From assembly GCA_963828185.1 (NCBI GenBank), contig CAWHDV010000008.1, positions 124,001-188,000 on the forward strand: a DNA stretch of 64,000 nt, read 5' to 3'. The notes under the pieces were generated by a model. The model was not told the origin of the DNA, searched no databases, and saw nothing but the letters and a program-made list of their open reading frames with translations. A program made the position numbers and the translations under genes. This document shows, piece by piece, positions 55,582 through 64,000 of the stretch (position 1 is the stretch's first letter; every line of letters begins with the position of its first letter). This stretch comes from Rhodoblastus sp963828185 (GTDB lineage: Bacteria; Pseudomonadota; Alphaproteobacteria; Rhizobiales; Beijerinckiaceae).

Positions 55582-58500
55582 GCAAAAAGCCCCAGATCTC
55601 GCCTCAGGAACTGGCAACGCTGCGCGGAAAACTGGCCGAAGCCGAGGACATGCTGCGCGCCATTCGCGCCGGCGAAGTCGACGCCATCGTCGTCGAGGGA
55701 CCGCACGAGCACGCTCCTTCGATTTATACCCTCAAAGGCGCTGCCGACCCTTATCGGCTGCTGGTCGAGCAAATGGCGGAAGGCGCGCTGACGGTTTCGT
55801 CGGATGGCCTCATTCTCTATTGCAACGCCGCCTTAGCCCGAATGATCGGCCGTCCGCGCGAGCGTCTGGTCGGCACGGCGATCGCCAACTTTGTCGTGAG
55901 CGACGATTCCAAGTCAATCGAGAAGCTTTTCGCGCCCTCGGCATTGGCGGGGCAGGCTGTCCGGCTGAAAGCCGACGACGGCGCGATCAAGCACGCGCAC
56001 GTCTCGGTGACGCCGATGACAACGGCGGGAGAGCCGGTCCATTGCGTGGTTGTGACCGATCTCAGCCGGCAGGAGCTGCGCGTCCTGCATGAAGCGGTCG
56101 TCAATGCTTCGGCGGATGCGATCTACGCGCTGCGTCTCGATGGAACGATCAAGAGCTGGAACGCCGGCGCGCAAAGGCTTTACGGCTATACGGCGCAAGA
56201 GGCGATCGGCCGCAACATCCGCATGGTCATCCCGGAAGATCAGCAAGAAAATGCCGACGAGTTGTTTCGTCGTGTGGCGCGGGGAGAAACCGAGCGGCGC
56301 GAAGTCGTCCGCCGCACGAAATCGGGCGCAGCGGTCGATATCGCGCTCAGCGTTTCGCCAATCATCGGCGTCGACGGGCGCGCAAGCGGCATAGCTACGA
56401 TCGCGCGCGACGTCAGCAAGCGCAAGGCGGCCGAGGCGGCGCTGCGCGCCAGCGAGGCGCGGCTGCGCAACATGGGCGACAATCTGCCCGACAGCGCCAT
56501 TTACGAATATGCTCATGATCCAAGCGGCATACCACGCTACCTTCATGTCAGCGACGGCATCGAGAAGCTGACCGGCATCCGCGCCGAAGAGCTGTTGCGC
56601 GATGGAACGCTGTTCGCCAGGCAAATTCCGCCCGAATATTTGCTCGATATCTTGCAGGCGATGGAGCGCAGCAGGCGTGACCTGACGCCCTTCGCCATGG
56701 ACGTGCCGATCCAGCACAGAGACGGCGAATTGCGCTGGCTGCGCATCCAGGCGCGTCTGCGTCGCCTGCCTGACGGCAGCGTTGTCTCGGACGGCGTCAA
56801 GACCGACATTACCGCGCGCAAGCGGGCCGAAGCGAAGCTGCTCGAAAGCGAGGAGCGTTTCCGGGTGGCGCTCGGCAAGTCGCCGACCGCTCTTTTTGAG
56901 CAGGGCCTCGATCTTCGCTATACCTGGATTTACAATCCCAAACTCGGCAATGCCGCCGATGCGGTCATCGGCAAGACCGACGCCGACATCATGGATCCGT
57001 CTTGCGCGCCGGCGCTGGAAGCGATCAAGCGCCGGGTTATCGCCACCGGCCAGCCCGAACGCCGGGAAGTGGCTTCGGCCGCTCACGGCGCGCCGATGGA
57101 ATATCACGATCTCTACGTCGAGCCCCGTCGCGACGCATCGGGGCGGATCGTTGGCGTTATCTGCGCGGCGACCGATATCACCGCAGCGAAAAACATGCGC
57201 GACGCCTTGCAGCTCAGCGATGATCGCTTCCGTCTGGCTTTGGCGACCGGGCAAACCGCGGCCTTCACGATGGATCGGGAGCGGCGCATCACCTGGGCGC
57301 ATTCCAACCGGGTCGGTCTTCGCGATGCGGAGATGACGAACAAGACATTGTTCGATATTTTCGCCAGGCCGGATGCGGAGAGGCTCGACGCCCTCTATCG
57401 CAAGGTGATCGAAACGGGCGTCGGAATTCGTCAGGACGAGGACGTGCAAAGCCTCGCAAAACCGACCCGACAACATCTCCAGATTTGCGCCGAGCCGCTG
57501 CGGGACGGCGACGGCGAAATCGTCGGCCTCGTGGCCGCCGCGTCGGACGTCACTTCCCGCAAGCAGGCTGAAGCGAAACTGCTCGAAAGCGAGCAGCGGA
57601 CGCGGCTCGCCACAGAGGCGACGGAGGTCGGCATCTGGGAGTGGAATGTCGCGACGGACGAAATTTTGTGGGACGCCCAGATGTTTCGCATCTATGGCGT
57701 CGCGACAACCAGGGATGGGCTTCTGACTTACGCGGACTGGGCTGATTTCGTCCACCCGGAAGATTTCGCGGAACAGGACGCGATGTTGCGAAAGCAGGCG
57801 CGCGAAGGCGGAAATAGCCAACGCGAGTTTCGCATTCGCCGACCCGACGGTCAGGTTCGCTATATCCAGGCCAGCGAGACGCTCCGCGCCAATGCGCAAG
57901 GTCAAAAAGAATGGGTGGTGGGGACCAATCTCGACGTCACCGAGCGCAAGCACGCGGAACAGGCGTTGCGCGCCAGCGAGGCTTATAGCCGCAGCGTGTT
58001 CGAGGCGAGTCCTGATTGCGTCAAGATCCTCAGCCTCGACGGTTGTCTCGAATGGATGAACGACAACGGCCTCCGGCTCCTGGAGATTTACGATTTCGAT
58101 GCGGTCCGCGGCAAGTATTGGCCCGATCTGTGGCCGACGGAGGCGCGAAAGACGATGGAGGCGGCGCTGGCCGACGCCCGCGCAGGCCGCGGCGCGCATT
58201 TCTCGGGATTTTGCCCGACGTGTAAAGGCGCGCCAAAATGGTGGGACGTGATGATCACCGCCGTTCCCGGCCCGGATGGATCGCCCGTTCGTCTCGTCGC
58301 CGCCTCGCGAGACGTCACCGAGAAAAAATATTCCGAGGACGCGCTCGCCGCCGCGAAGGCCGAAGCCGAACGCGCCAGCGAAGCCAAATCGAAATTTTTG
58401 GCGGCGGCGAGCCACGATCTGCGCCAGCCGGTGCAATCGCTGACCATGTTGATGGCCGTCCTGCAACGCCAGGTCGCCGACAAGCCCAAGGCCGCCGAAG

Positions 58501-59504
58501 CCGTAGCCATGGCGAACATGGCGGTGAAAAGCCTGTCCGGCTTGCTGACCGGCATTCTCGACATTTCCAAGCTCGACGCCGGTGTTGTGGAGCCCCGCGT
58601 CGCCAGCGTCGACCTGGGCGCGCTCGCCGAGAAGCTGGCCAACGAATATCGCCCGCGCGCGGCGGCGAACGGGCTCTCCTTGCGCCTCGCGTCCTGCGCT
58701 CTCTGCGGGTGCGCCGACGAAGAGATGCTGGAGCGGATCTTGCGCAATCTGCTCGAAAATGCGCTGCGCTACACGGCCAGCGGCGGCATCCTCCTTGGCG
58801 TTCGCCGACGCGGCGAAACCGTCAGGATCGACGTAATCGACACGGGCGTCGGTATTCCGGCCGACAAACAGGCCGAGATTTTCGAGGAATTCCGCCAGCT
58901 CAACAACCAGGCGCGCGATAGCAGCCAGGGACTTGGCCTCGGCCTTTCCATCGTTTCCCGCCTCGCCCGTCTGCTGGGCGCCGAAGTTCAGGTCGCCTCG
59001 CGCCTCGGGCGTGGCTCACGCTTCTCGCTGTCTCTGCGGCGGGACCACGCCGCGCCGCCGGCGAAATGCATCAAGCCGGTGCTCGGCGATCCCGGCGGAC
59101 GCGTCCTCGTCATCGAGGACAACGCCGATCTGCGCCGGGCCTTCGAGGTCATGCTGAGCGAGTGGGGCTATACCACGCTCAGCGTCGCCACCGCCGGCGA
59201 GGCTCTCGCTCGGGCCGAGGCGGAGGACTGGCGGTTCGACGCCATTTTAGCCGATCATCGGCTTGGCCCCGGTCTCAACGGCGCCGGCGCGGCTGCGGAA
59301 ATCCTGCGTCGCGCGCAGCGGCCTATCCCAACCTTGATCGTGACAGGAGACACCGCCAAGGAGCGGATCGCCGAGATCCACAAAAGCGGCTTCGTCATGC
59401 TGCACAAACCGGTGGAGGCCGCGGATTTGCGGCAGCGTCTGGCGCAGGCGCTGCGGGGGCGCCTGTTTCCCCAGGCCCGTCTCAGTTCCGGCGATCGCGG
59501 CTGA
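55578..59504 (+). CDS. multi-PAS hybrid sensor histidine kinase/response regulator
   Basis: 1308 residues from the ATG overlapping the KaiB-like gene. A short N-terminal coil (ISPQELATLRGKLAEAEDML with the RAGEVDAIVVEGP motif) precedes about six to seven PAS/PAC units (each ending in patterns such as DVSKRKAAEAALRASEAR and DITARKRAEAKLLESEER). HisKA follows with FLAAASHDLRQPVQSLTML (His946), then HATPase with ILRNLLENALRYTASGG and QGLGLGLSIVSRLARLLG, then a receiver with VLVIEDNADLRRAF and phospho-acceptor in ILADHRLGPGLNG (Asp1226). Cytoplasmic. It is the usual kinase of kaiB-containing clusters in this class. Confidence 0.92.
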   Translation: MSKKPQISPQELATLRGKLAEAEDMLRAIRAGEVDAIVVEGPHEHAPSIYTLKGAADPYRLLVEQMAEGALTVSSDGLILYCNAALARMIGRPRERLVGTAIANFVVSDDSKSIEKLFAPSALAGQAVRLKADDGAIKHAHVSVTPMTTAGEPVHCVVVTDLSRQELRVLHEAVVNASADAIYALRLDGTIKSWNAGAQRLYGYTAQEAIGRNIRMVIPEDQQENADELFRRVARGETERREVVRRTKSGAAVDIALSVSPIIGVDGRASGIATIARDVSKRKAAEAALRASEARLRNMGDNLPDSAIYEYAHDPSGIPRYLHVSDGIEKLTGIRAEELLRDGTLFARQIPPEYLLDILQAMERSRRDLTPFAMDVPIQHRDGELRWLRIQARLRRLPDGSVVSDGVKTDITARKRAEAKLLESEERFRVALGKSPTALFEQGLDLRYTWIYNPKLGNAADAVIGKTDADIMDPSCAPALEAIKRRVIATGQPERREVASAAHGAPMEYHDLYVEPRRDASGRIVGVICAATDITAAKNMRDALQLSDDRFRLALATGQTAAFTMDRERRITWAHSNRVGLRDAEMTNKTLFDIFARPDAERLDALYRKVIETGVGIRQDEDVQSLAKPTRQHLQICAEPLRDGDGEIVGLVAAASDVTSRKQAEAKLLESEQRTRLATEATEVGIWEWNVATDEILWDAQMFRIYGVATTRDGLLTYADWADFVHPEDFAEQDAMLRKQAREGGNSQREFRIRRPDGQVRYIQASETLRANAQGQKEWVVGTNLDVTERKHAEQALRASEAYSRSVFEASPDCVKILSLDGCLEWMNDNGLRLLEIYDFDAVRGKYWPDLWPTEARKTMEAALADARAGRGAHFSGFCPTCKGAPKWWDVMITAVPGPDGSPVRLVAASRDVTEKKYSEDALAAAKAEAERASEAKSKFLAAASHDLRQPVQSLTMLMAVLQRQVADKPKAAEAVAMANMAVKSLSGLLTGILDISKLDAGVVEPRVASVDLGALAEKLANEYRPRAAANGLSLRLASCALCGCADEEMLERILRNLLENALRYTASGGILLGVRRRGETVRIDVIDTGVGIPADKQAEIFEEFRQLNNQARDSSQGLGLGLSIVSRLARLLGAEVQVASRLGRGSRFSLSLRRDHAAPPAKCIKPVLGDPGGRVLVIEDNADLRRAFEVMLSEWGYTTLSVATAGEALARAEAEDWRFDAILADHRLGPGLNGAGAAAEILRRAQRPIPTLIVTGDTAKERIAEIHKSGFVMLHKPVEAADLRQRLAQALRGRLFPQARLSSGDRG

Positions 59505-59536
59505 ATTTTAAGTTGCCTGTAGACCGCGGCGATCGC

Positions 59537-59665
59537 TCAATCGTAGAGGCCGTTTTGGGCGACATGGTCGACGAGTTCGCATAGCTTTTCGCGCACTTTG
59601 ACCGAAAGCGTCATGCCCCGGAAATATTCCTTGACGCGGTCAGCCACCGAGGGATGGCTGTTGAT
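59537..59665 (-). pseudogene. C-terminal part of a small ORF interrupted by the IS21 element
   Basis: Reading on the minus strand away from the element gives SHPSVADRVKEYFRGMTLSV and KVREKLCELVDHVAQNGLYD, ending at 59537. Removing the IS and one copy of the TGTTGAT duplication joins this in frame to the piece at 62326-62389, giving a 61-codon ORF. The ORF's function is unknown. Confidence 0.7.
59659..59665. repeat. target-site duplication, left copy (TGTTGAT)
   Basis: The seven bases next to the left terminal repeat match exactly the seven beyond the right end (62326-62332), defining the insertion. Confidence 0.85.
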
Positions 59666-59815
59666 TGCGGATTCCGACGAAGCCGGCCACCTATTCCAAT
59701 CTGAAGCCGGCCAGGATTCCGATCTGAAGCCGGCCGGGTGTTCCGACGCGAAGTCGGCCACCTTGGAAGCGCCCTTTGGGTCGTTGGTTGAAGTTGCTGG
59801 TTCCTGTTCAGCGCG

Positions 59816-60574
59816 TCAAGCGGCGATCTCTTTTCGCTTGGCTTTTCGCAAGCTCTCGCCGTCGAGCGCGATGCGATAGGCGTTGTGCACGACGCGGTCG
59901 AGGATGGCGTCGGCGTGGGTCGGGCTGCCGATAATTTCGTACCAGCGGTCGACCGGCAACTGGCTGGTGATGAGGATTGAGCCGACATCGTAGCGATCTT
60001 CGACGATTTCCAGCAGATCGCGCCGCTGGTCGGCGGTGAGCGGCTCTGGCCCCCAATCGTCCAGAATGAGCAGCTTGGAGCGCGCGATCGAACGCAAGAC
60101 CTTGTTGTAGCGCCCCGTTTCACGGGCGGCTTCGAGTTCGGAGAAGAGCCGCGGCGAGCGGCGGTAAAGCACCGAGAGGTCGTCGCGGCACGCCTTGTGG
60201 CCAAGGGCGCAGGCAAGCCAACTCTTGCCGACGCCGGCTGGCCCGGTAATCAGGCAGTTGCGCCGCTCGCGGATCCAATCGCATGCCGCGAGCTTGAGGA
60301 AAAGCGCGCGATCGAGGCCGCGCGCGGCGCGATAATCGACGTCCTCCACGCTGGCGGCGTGGCGCAGATTGGCCGCCTTGGCCCGCGCCTCGAAGCGCTT
60401 CTGCCGGCGCAGAAGAACTTCGCGGTCGAGCACCAGGCCGAGCCATTCGGCGTGGGTCAGCGCGCCCGCTTCCGGACTGGCCTGCAAATCCGTAAAGCCC
60501 TTGGCCATGCCATGGAGGCCGAGTTCATGCAGCTGATCGAGCGTGGGGTGGTTCAACATAAGGTTCCCTTTCAT
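59816..60574 (-). CDS. istB: IS21-family helper ATPase IstB
   Basis: 252 residues if the ATG overlapping the istA stop (ATGA) is used; the Met at 60559 is an alternative. The AAA+ ATPase has Walker A in CLITGPAGVGKSWLACALGH and Walker B in SKLLILDDWGPEPLTADQRR. The N-terminus LDQLHELGLHGMAKGFTDLQ is the usual IstB helical domain. It regulates target capture and transposition by IstA. Confidence 0.95.
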   Translation of the reverse strand: MKGNLMLNHPTLDQLHELGLHGMAKGFTDLQASPEAGALTHAEWLGLVLDREVLLRRQKRFEARAKAANLRHAASVEDVDYRAARGLDRALFLKLAACDWIRERRNCLITGPAGVGKSWLACALGHKACRDDLSVLYRRSPRLFSELEAARETGRYNKVLRSIARSKLLILDDWGPEPLTADQRRDLLEIVEDRYDVGSILITSQLPVDRWYEIIGSPTHADAILDRVVHNAYRIALDGESLRKAKRKEIAA

Positions 60575-62106
60575 TGGAAGTAGTCGGGTTTGCGCAGGTT
60601 TTCATGGAACAGCAGCGGCGCCTCCTCGCTCGCCGGCGGTCGCCGCGGCTTGGCGTCGATGAGGCCGACGATGGCTTTGTAGGAGAGCGCGCCGATCGCC
60701 ACCGCGCGCGCGGCAGCTGCTTCGACCCTCTCCTTCGGCAGGCCGCGGATATGGCGGAGCACGCCGAGACAGGTGCGAAAGCCCTGCTGGGGATGGCGTC
60801 TTGACGCGATGACGGCGAGGATCAGCGCCTCCATGTTCGGCCCTGTCGCGGCGGCCCAGGAGCGGAAGCGTTCGGTGGTCCAGGACGCATAACCGCGATG
60901 GTCTTTGGGCATGTGCGCCGGATCGGTTCCATGCGCCGCGCCGCCATAACGGCGCTCATGAGCGGCGACGCGCCGGCCCTTGTGGAAGATTTCGATGGTG
61001 CGCTGCGTGACGCGCGCGTCGACCTGCTCGCGGATCAGGCCATAGGGGACCGAATAGAAAAAGCCGTGAACCTCGATGTGATAATCGATGCCGACGCGCG
61101 CCAGCAGCCATTCGGCGGCGACAAAATCCTCCGCCGGCGGAGAATGAAGCGCTGCTTTCTCAATCGTTTCGAACAATTGCCGGCGACTGACGCCGATCCG
61201 GCGCATGACGGCGCCGTTCATCCGCGCAAGCGCCTCGCCGATGGCGGCGTTGGCCTCGGCCAGCGAGAAGAACGTCCTGTTGCGCAGCCGGCCGAGAATG
61301 TAGCTCTGGGCGAAGCGCACGCCGGCCTCGACCTTGGCCTTGTCGCGCGGCTTGTAGGGCCGCGCCGGCAACACGCCGACGCCGTAATGGTCGGCCATCT
61401 TGCCATAGCTGCGGTTGATCTCTGGATCGTAGAACGAGGCCTTGTTGACGCCGCTCTTGAGGTTGTCGGGTACGATCAGCTTCGGAACGCCGCCGAAAAA
61501 GCCGAACATGCGCACATGCGAGCCGATCCAGTCCGGCAGTTGTTGCGTCCAGGTCGCCTCGGAAAAGGTCAGGTTCGAGGCGCCGAGCACGGCGACGAAA
61601 ATCTCCGCCTCGCGGATTTCGCCGGTGGCCGGATCGACGATCGGAAGCTTCTTGCCGGAATAGTCGACGAAGACTTTTTCGCCGGGCTCATGACGCTGGC
61701 GCATGGTCGGCGACAGGCGCCGCTCGAACTCGCGAAACAGATCGCAAAACCGCGAATAGCCATAGCCCGCCGAATGAGCCTCGCGATATTCCTCCCATAA
61801 AATCTGGAGGTTGACGCCAGGCCGCTTCAACTCCCGCGCCAGCGCCGCCCAATCGGGCTCGGGGCGCAAGCGCTTGCCAGCGCCCACGCCGGCCCGCGCA
61901 AACAATCTTTCTTCCAAAACCGCGTCGGTGAGTTCCGCCGGCAATGGCCAGGAAAGGCCAGCCGCCGCCGCGCGTTTGATTGCGTCTTGAACCGTCGAGC
62001 GCGCCACGCCGATTGTGCGGCAGATTTCGCGCGCGCTCGCGCCGTTCGAATGAAGACGCAGCAAATGCCGCATCTGTCTCATGGTCAGCTCTCTCTTTGC
62101 CGGCAT
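60571..62106 (-). CDS. istA: IS21-family transposase IstA
   Basis: 511 residues from the ATG at 62106, with AGGAGG six bases upstream. An N-terminal HTH (MRHLLRLHSNGASAREICRT) precedes the DDE integrase core: GEKVFVDYSGKKLPIVD (first Asp), KLIVPDNLKSGVNKASF (second Asp) and the Glu in KPRDKAKVEAGVRFAQSYIL. The C-terminal domain binds the terminal repeats. It catalyses transposition of the element. Confidence 0.95.
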   Translation of the reverse strand: MPAKRELTMRQMRHLLRLHSNGASAREICRTIGVARSTVQDAIKRAAAAGLSWPLPAELTDAVLEERLFARAGVGAGKRLRPEPDWAALARELKRPGVNLQILWEEYREAHSAGYGYSRFCDLFREFERRLSPTMRQRHEPGEKVFVDYSGKKLPIVDPATGEIREAEIFVAVLGASNLTFSEATWTQQLPDWIGSHVRMFGFFGGVPKLIVPDNLKSGVNKASFYDPEINRSYGKMADHYGVGVLPARPYKPRDKAKVEAGVRFAQSYILGRLRNRTFFSLAEANAAIGEALARMNGAVMRRIGVSRRQLFETIEKAALHSPPAEDFVAAEWLLARVGIDYHIEVHGFFYSVPYGLIREQVDARVTQRTIEIFHKGRRVAAHERRYGGAAHGTDPAHMPKDHRGYASWTTERFRSWAAATGPNMEALILAVIASRRHPQQGFRTCLGVLRHIRGLPKERVEAAAARAVAIGALSYKAIVGLIDAKPRRPPASEEAPLLFHENLRKPDYFQ

Positions 62107-62204
62107 CCGGGGCCTCCTGGTTGGAAGCTCCCGCAATGCCTGATCAGCTGACCCTTGGGGCGTCGTTCTTACACTTCTCCGTTTCCGAAAAAACCGCCGG
62201 CGGA

Positions 62205-62320
62205 GGTGGCCGGCTTCACGTCGGAATGGTGGCCGGCTTCAGATCGGAACGGTGGCCGACATCAAATCGGAATACATGGCCGGCTTCGCGTCGGAATAGG
62301 TGGCCGGATTGAATTGGAAT
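62205..62320. repeat. right-end IS21 terminal repeat array
   Basis: Five imperfect copies of GGTGGCCGGCTTCNNNTCGGAA at about 23-bp spacing. They mirror the left-end array and are probable IstA binding sites. Confidence 0.85.
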
Positions 62321-62325
62321 TCGCA

Positions 62326-62332
62326 TGTTGAT
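62326..62332. repeat. target-site duplication, right copy (TGTTGAT)
   Basis: An exact copy of 59659-59665, directly after the right end of the element. Confidence 0.85.
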
Positions 62333-62389
62333 GACGGACAAGGCGATCGCCATGCCTGAAACGACGCGCTCTGGCTTTCCTTTTGGCAT
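62326..62389 (-). pseudogene. N-terminal part of the small ORF interrupted by IS21
   Basis: The minus-strand ATG at 62389 opens MPKGKPERVVSGMAIALSVI and runs straight into the IS end. It is in frame with the left fragment after precise excision. No family could be assigned. Confidence 0.65.
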
Positions 62390-62587
62390 GAGGTTTCTCG
62401 CAAATTGTCTGAAATATGAGCGACCGACAACCCGCCCCGTCGAAGGCGTCTCACGCGAGTACGAAACAGGGATGAAAAAGTTCTCGCGTCCGTCCGCTTT
62501 CCGCGGCCGATTGACAATTATATCGCTCCTGTCGGGGGAGAGCGCAGAGCGAATTTGCGCGTCGTTAACCGGCTGACTTGCGAGCCA

Positions 62588-62908
62588 TCAGCGCCGCGAC
62601 CGTAAAAGGCGGCGCCGGCGAAGCAGGATTTTGATGGCGGCGCAGGCCTCCTTGAGGGCGGACGTTTTCTGGCTGGCCTCAACGCTGTCAAACGGGGCGC
62701 TCGCGCTTAGGTCATGATCCAGCATCCGTGCGGCCTTCAAAACCGCTTCCTTGGCTCTCGTCAGGGACGTTTCTGGCATCGGCGATTCACTATGAAGTTG
62801 CCAGCGCCAAGTCTCGTTAATACCTTCGATGGAACCGATCTCTTCACCGCCATGCGACATGACGAGATAAAGTCCAGGGCGGCCGACCACTTCCGCGATA
62901 TAAGCCAT
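62588..62908 (-). CDS. small hypothetical protein
   Basis: 106 residues beginning MAYIAEVVGRPGLYLVMSHG, with an Ala/Lys/Arg-rich C-terminus (EACAAIKILLRRRRLLRSRR). No known domain was recognised and no neighbour relation is clear. Coding bias looks normal for the region. Confidence 0.45.
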   Translation of the reverse strand: MAYIAEVVGRPGLYLVMSHGGEEIGSIEGINETWRWQLHSESPMPETSLTRAKEAVLKAARMLDHDLSASAPFDSVEASQKTSALKEACAAIKILLRRRRLLRSRR

Positions 62909-62950
62909 TATCCCCCCGATTTTTTCGCGTCGCGACGAGGCGCAAATTCC

Positions 62951-63331
62951 TCAATGGCTTTCGACCAATCTCGCGCTCGCCCGTTCCGCAGCAATCAAGC
63001 TTCCGACACGCACGATGAGCCGGTCGTCCTCGAAGGGCTTTGCGACGATTCCCTTGTCTCTGAAGCCTGACGGCAGATGCTCGCGCCTCTCAGCTGTCAC
63101 GAAGAAAAACGGAATGCCGCGATCCGCCAAAGCTTCAGCGACGGCGTCGATGGGGCCGCCGACGATGTTGACGTCGAGCAGGGCGGCGTCGATTTGCGCG
63201 CGGCTTGCGAGCGCCACCGCTTCGTCCAGCGTTCCCGCAGGTCCGATCACCTCATGCCCGTTGTTTTCCAGCAATTCAGCGATGTGATCCGCCAAAAGGA
63301 ACTCGTCCTCGACGACCAGTATCCGGCCCAT
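62951..63331 (-). CDS. stand-alone response regulator receiver
   Basis: 126 residues, receiver only: ILVVEDEFLLADHIAELLEN (acidic pocket), IDAALLDVNIVGGPIDA (phospho-acceptor Asp53), PFFFVTAERREHL (Thr switch) and GIVAKPFEDDRLIVRVG (Lys). No kinase gene is adjacent, so its partner is not visible here. Confidence 0.88.
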   Translation of the reverse strand: MGRILVVEDEFLLADHIAELLENNGHEVIGPAGTLDEAVALASRAQIDAALLDVNIVGGPIDAVAEALADRGIPFFFVTAERREHLPSGFRDKGIVAKPFEDDRLIVRVGSLIAAERASARLVESH

Positions 63332-63391
63332 GATCTCATCCCATCGCAGTAAGAATGCAATATTGCCGCCGCATCGAACTGGCGGCGAGGC

Positions 63392-63421
63392 GCGAGCGCC
63401 GGCGGAGTTGCCGGCGCTCGC
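63392..63421 (-). terminator. perfect 12-bp stem-loop after the phasin gene
   Basis: GCGAGCGCCGGC and GCCGGCGCTCGC pair perfectly around a 6-nt loop, six bases beyond the phasin stop on the minus strand. There is no U-tract, so it may be a transcription terminator or mRNA-stabilising hairpin. Confidence 0.55.
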
Positions 63422-63427
63422 CTGAAA

Positions 63428-63853
63428 TCAACGCTTTGCGGCGATCTCGATCTGCGATTGCAAGGGCTTGAAAGCCTCATCGGCGATCTTGCGCGCCAGC
63501 GACGAAATATCCTTCGCCTGGCTGCTCAGGGCCTGAAACTGCTTGTTGGCGTGCGCCGAGGGCAGGGCGACGACATCGGACAGGGTCTTGGCCTTGGAAA
63601 GGGCGCCAGCGAATTCCAGCGTCAATTCCGCGTTCGCCTTCGCCGCTTCAAATGACTTGGCGGCCAATTCATTCCATCCCTTCGTAAGAATCGAAGAGCT
63701 GGCGAAAATAGCGTCGAGGCCACCCTTGGCGGACGCATTGAATTTATCGAGGCCTTCTTGGCCCTGCTGCAGTCCATTCTTCGCCGCTTCACGGACGGCA
63801 TTGCCCTGCTTCTCGACGAATTCATTGTGATTTTGGATAGCGGCGTTCTGCAT
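63428..63853 (-). CDS. phasin-family granule-associated protein
   Basis: 141 residues from the ATG at 63853. It is an Ala/Lys-rich amphipathic helical protein without cysteines. Typical phasin stretches are NEFVEKQGNAVREAAKNGLQ, ILTKGWNELAAKSFEAAKAN and QFQALSSQAKDISSLARKIA. Phasins coat polyhydroxyalkanoate granules and control their size. A strong stem-loop follows the stop codon. The gene stands alone. Confidence 0.88.
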   Translation of the reverse strand: MQNAAIQNHNEFVEKQGNAVREAAKNGLQQGQEGLDKFNASAKGGLDAIFASSSILTKGWNELAAKSFEAAKANAELTLEFAGALSKAKTLSDVVALPSAHANKQFQALSSQAKDISSLARKIADEAFKPLQSQIEIAAKR

Positions 63854-64000
63854 GTGATGGAACCCTTGTGCTTGTCTAAATTTTGCGGGCGTATCGTTCA
63901 CGCCCGGCTGCATGCATTTCAAAACCTTTGCCGCAGCGCAACAATTTTGTGCAGCGCCGTCGAAGGGCGCGACGCAGCAAGATCGGCCTATGCCGCGCAA

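Larger units (their letters stand above)
59666..62325 (-). mobile_element. IS21-family insertion sequence (istAB), 2660 bp
   Basis: The element has istA and istB on the minus strand, flanked by multiple short repeats at each end. About four copies lie on the left (59671-59762, consensus ATTCCGANCTGAAGCCGGCC) and five on the right (62205-62320), in opposite orientation, as expected for IS21 transposase binding sites. Outer ends read TGCG inward on both sides, followed by similar ATTCC...CCGGCCACCTATTCC. The TGTTGAT duplication fixes the boundaries. Both genes are intact, so the element may be active. Confidence 0.92.

Overview
This window is G+C-rich, densely packed chromosome from an alphaproteobacterium, most likely a member of the Hyphomicrobiales (Beijerinckiaceae/Methylocystaceae-like). 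The evidence is gene content: a phasin for polyhydroxyalkanoate granules, an EmrAB pump with a TetR regulator, a complete mmsA-type valine pathway, an alternative complex III plus caa3 oxidase operon, and a kaiB/PAS-kinase cluster. The taxonomic placement is inference. No rRNA, tRNA or CRISPR array was recognised.

Layout. 0-2.4 kb: the end of a polysaccharide polymerase/ligase-like membrane protein and a convergent GINT1-like propeller protein. 2.8-4.6 kb: two transglutaminase-like proteins in tandem. 5.2-9.1 kb: emrAB with a divergent tetR and palindromic operator candidates. 9.1-15.5 kb: a five-gene valine/branched-chain catabolic operon (mmsA, acyl-CoA dehydrogenase, 3-hydroxyisobutyryl-CoA hydrolase, mmsB, enoyl-CoA hydratase) with a divergent lysR and three regularly spaced AAAAATGCA repeats. 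15.7-19.7 kb: cyoABCD, a bo3-type quinol oxidase. 19.8-24.2 kb: a long Lhr helicase gene broken by two frameshifts. 24.3-29.8 kb: a secreted propeller protein (frameshifted), a beta-hydroxyacid dehydrogenase, a GreA-like factor, an MHS-type transporter and a universal stress protein. 29.8-37.2 kb: a hydrogenase-4/complex I-like operon (hyfCEFGIB-like) whose large subunit lacks the Ni-Fe cysteines, i.e. an Ehr-type complex. 37.6-37.8 kb: a histidine-kinase remnant. 37.8-50.0 kb: a 12-gene operon, actABCDEF - unknown - sco - caa3 subunits II, I, III, IV. 50.3-55 kb: NDH-2, a DUF421 membrane protein, a HisKA_2 kinase and response regulator, and small orphan genes. 55-59.5 kb: a deleted kaiB, a second kaiB-like gene and a 1308-residue PAS hybrid kinase. 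59.7-62.3 kb: an IS21-family element with a 7-bp target duplication, inserted in a 61-codon ORF. 62.6-63.9 kb: a small unknown gene, a response regulator and a phasin.

How the genes work together. Much of the window builds a branched respiratory chain. NDH-2 and the Ehr-type complex would feed quinone. Quinol can then be oxidised directly by the bo3 oxidase, or through alternative complex III to cytochrome c and the caa3 oxidase, with the Sco protein helping CuA assembly. Valine catabolism supplies NADH, reduced flavoprotein and propionyl-CoA.

Main caveat: seven conserved genes (mmsB, lhr, the propeller gene, hyfI-like, hyfF-like, actF, actC) carry small frameshifts, eight sites in all, several at homopolymers. 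Residual indel errors in the assembly are a likely explanation. The kaiB 50-nt deletion and the IS21 insertion look like real mutations.
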